Source: Pseudomonadota bacterium
Lineage (GTDB): Bacteria; Pseudomonadota; Alphaproteobacteria; Rhodobacterales; Rhodobacteraceae
DNA: 13,316 bases
Assembly (NCBI GenBank): GCA_027592105.1
Contig: JAQCLA010000040.1
Span: forward strand, 1-13,316
Direction of reading: 5' to 3'
Under the pieces are notes generated by a model that saw nothing but the letters and a program-made list of their open reading frames with translations, made no database searches and was not told the DNA's origin. A program made the translations under genes and the position numbers. How positions within the stretch are numbered: the first letter of the stretch is position 1; every line of letters begins with the position of its first letter. Below, piece after piece: positions 12,949-13,316 of the stretch.

Positions 12949-13316
12949 ATGCAAGGTGAAGTGACGACGGATCGCATGGTGTTGTGCATCACGGGCGCTG
13001 ACCGGGAAAAGTTTCTGCATGGGCTGGTCACCCGAGATCTGGGCGCGGCGGATACGGGGTTGGTCTATTCCGCGCTTCTGACGCCGCAGGGGAAATATCT
13101 AGCCGATTTCTTCTTGCTCAATCGCGGTGCGGATATCTTGCTCGATGTGAAGGCCGATCTGGCCCAGGGGTTGGCGCAGCGCTTGATGATGTATCGGCTG
13201 CGCGCTGATGTGGGCATTGCCGATAGCGGGTTGTCAGTCGTGCGGGGCTTGGGTGATGCGCCCAAGGGGGCATGGGCCGACCCGCGCGATGCCAGCCTTG
13301 GCTGGCGCGGCTATGG
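12949..13316 (+). CDS. ygfZ: YgfZ/GcvT-like folate-binding protein, N-terminal 122 codons
   Basis: The reading frame is open to the window end and gives 122 residues. LCITGADREKFLHGLVTRDL (12-31) and YSALLTPQGKYLADFFLL (40-57) are the opening segments of the YgfZ/IBA57 family, related to the T-protein of glycine cleavage, which supports maturation of certain 4Fe-4S enzymes. The diagnostic KGCYxGQE motif would lie beyond the window, so the family call is from the N-terminal domain only. AGGAGG (12938-12943) five bases before the ATG is a near-perfect ribosome site. It is divergent from the glyoxylate aminotransferase and shares a 128-base intergenic region with it. Confidence 0.88.
   Translation, partial: MQGEVTTDRMVLCITGADREKFLHGLVTRDLGAADTGLVYSALLTPQGKYLADFFLLNRGADILLDVKADLAQGLAQRLMMYRLRADVGIADSGLSVVRGLGDAPKGAWADPRDASLGWRGY

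Overview
The window looks like chromosomal housekeeping and accessory-metabolism DNA from an alphaproteobacterium, most likely the family Rhodobacteraceae (order Rhodobacterales). The basis is high G+C, dense short-spaced genes, protein types typical of that family (the TauE/SafE transporter paired with a TIGR02186-type protein, a type III ornithine decarboxylase behind a structured leader, a secreted DUF305 protein), and an intergenic element ending in an 'agagtatttgtg-aagcaaagatg' type tail that I recognise as common in Rhodobacteraceae. No species can be named from sequence alone. I see no phage, transposase, CRISPR array, tRNA or rRNA.

Layout: (1) Positions 1-1892, minus strand: a universal stress protein, then nfuA (Fe-S carrier), tsaB (tRNA t6A synthesis) and the first codons of rimI. 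nfuA, tsaB and rimI are joined by two ATGA stop/start overlaps. A good sigma70-type promoter and an Irr-box-like palindrome lie in front of nfuA. (2) 2001-2489, minus: a VOC (glyoxalase/dioxygenase fold) protein. (3) 2490-4010, plus: a 350-base leader region and an ornithine decarboxylase. The leader carries an 18-codon arginine-rich upstream ORF ending inside a hairpin, followed by further hairpins and a possible Shine-Dalgarno-sequestering helix. (4) 4011-4096: a striking inverted repeat that can fold in two ways. (5) 4130-5814, plus: a TSUP/TauE-SafE permease overlapping by one base a membrane-anchored periplasmic TIGR02186-type protein, closed by a terminator and a repeat element. (6) 5917-8568, minus: a small unknown protein, a RecD-like superfamily 1 helicase and a short-chain dehydrogenase, the last two overlapping by ATGA. 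(7) 8753-9916, minus: an FMN-dependent L-lactate dehydrogenase/alpha-hydroxy-acid oxidase, divergent from (8) 10056-11171, plus: a HisC-type aminotransferase, followed by a small secreted DUF305 protein preceded by a CueR/HmrR-like palindrome. (9) 11624-12820, minus: an alanine/serine-glyoxylate aminotransferase, and divergently the start of a YgfZ/GcvT-like protein running off the window end.

The most interesting item is the ornithine decarboxylase leader. Its layout (Arg-rich micro-ORF, stop codon in a hairpin loop, downstream hairpins, possible occlusion of the decarboxylase ribosome site) suggests translation-coupled control of polyamine synthesis. It may correspond to the known alphaproteobacterial 'speF' RNA motif, with the peptide as its sensor. 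The other regulatory signals (Irr-like box at nfuA, copper-type dyad at DUF305, ATTGG repeats at lldD) are pattern-based inferences.
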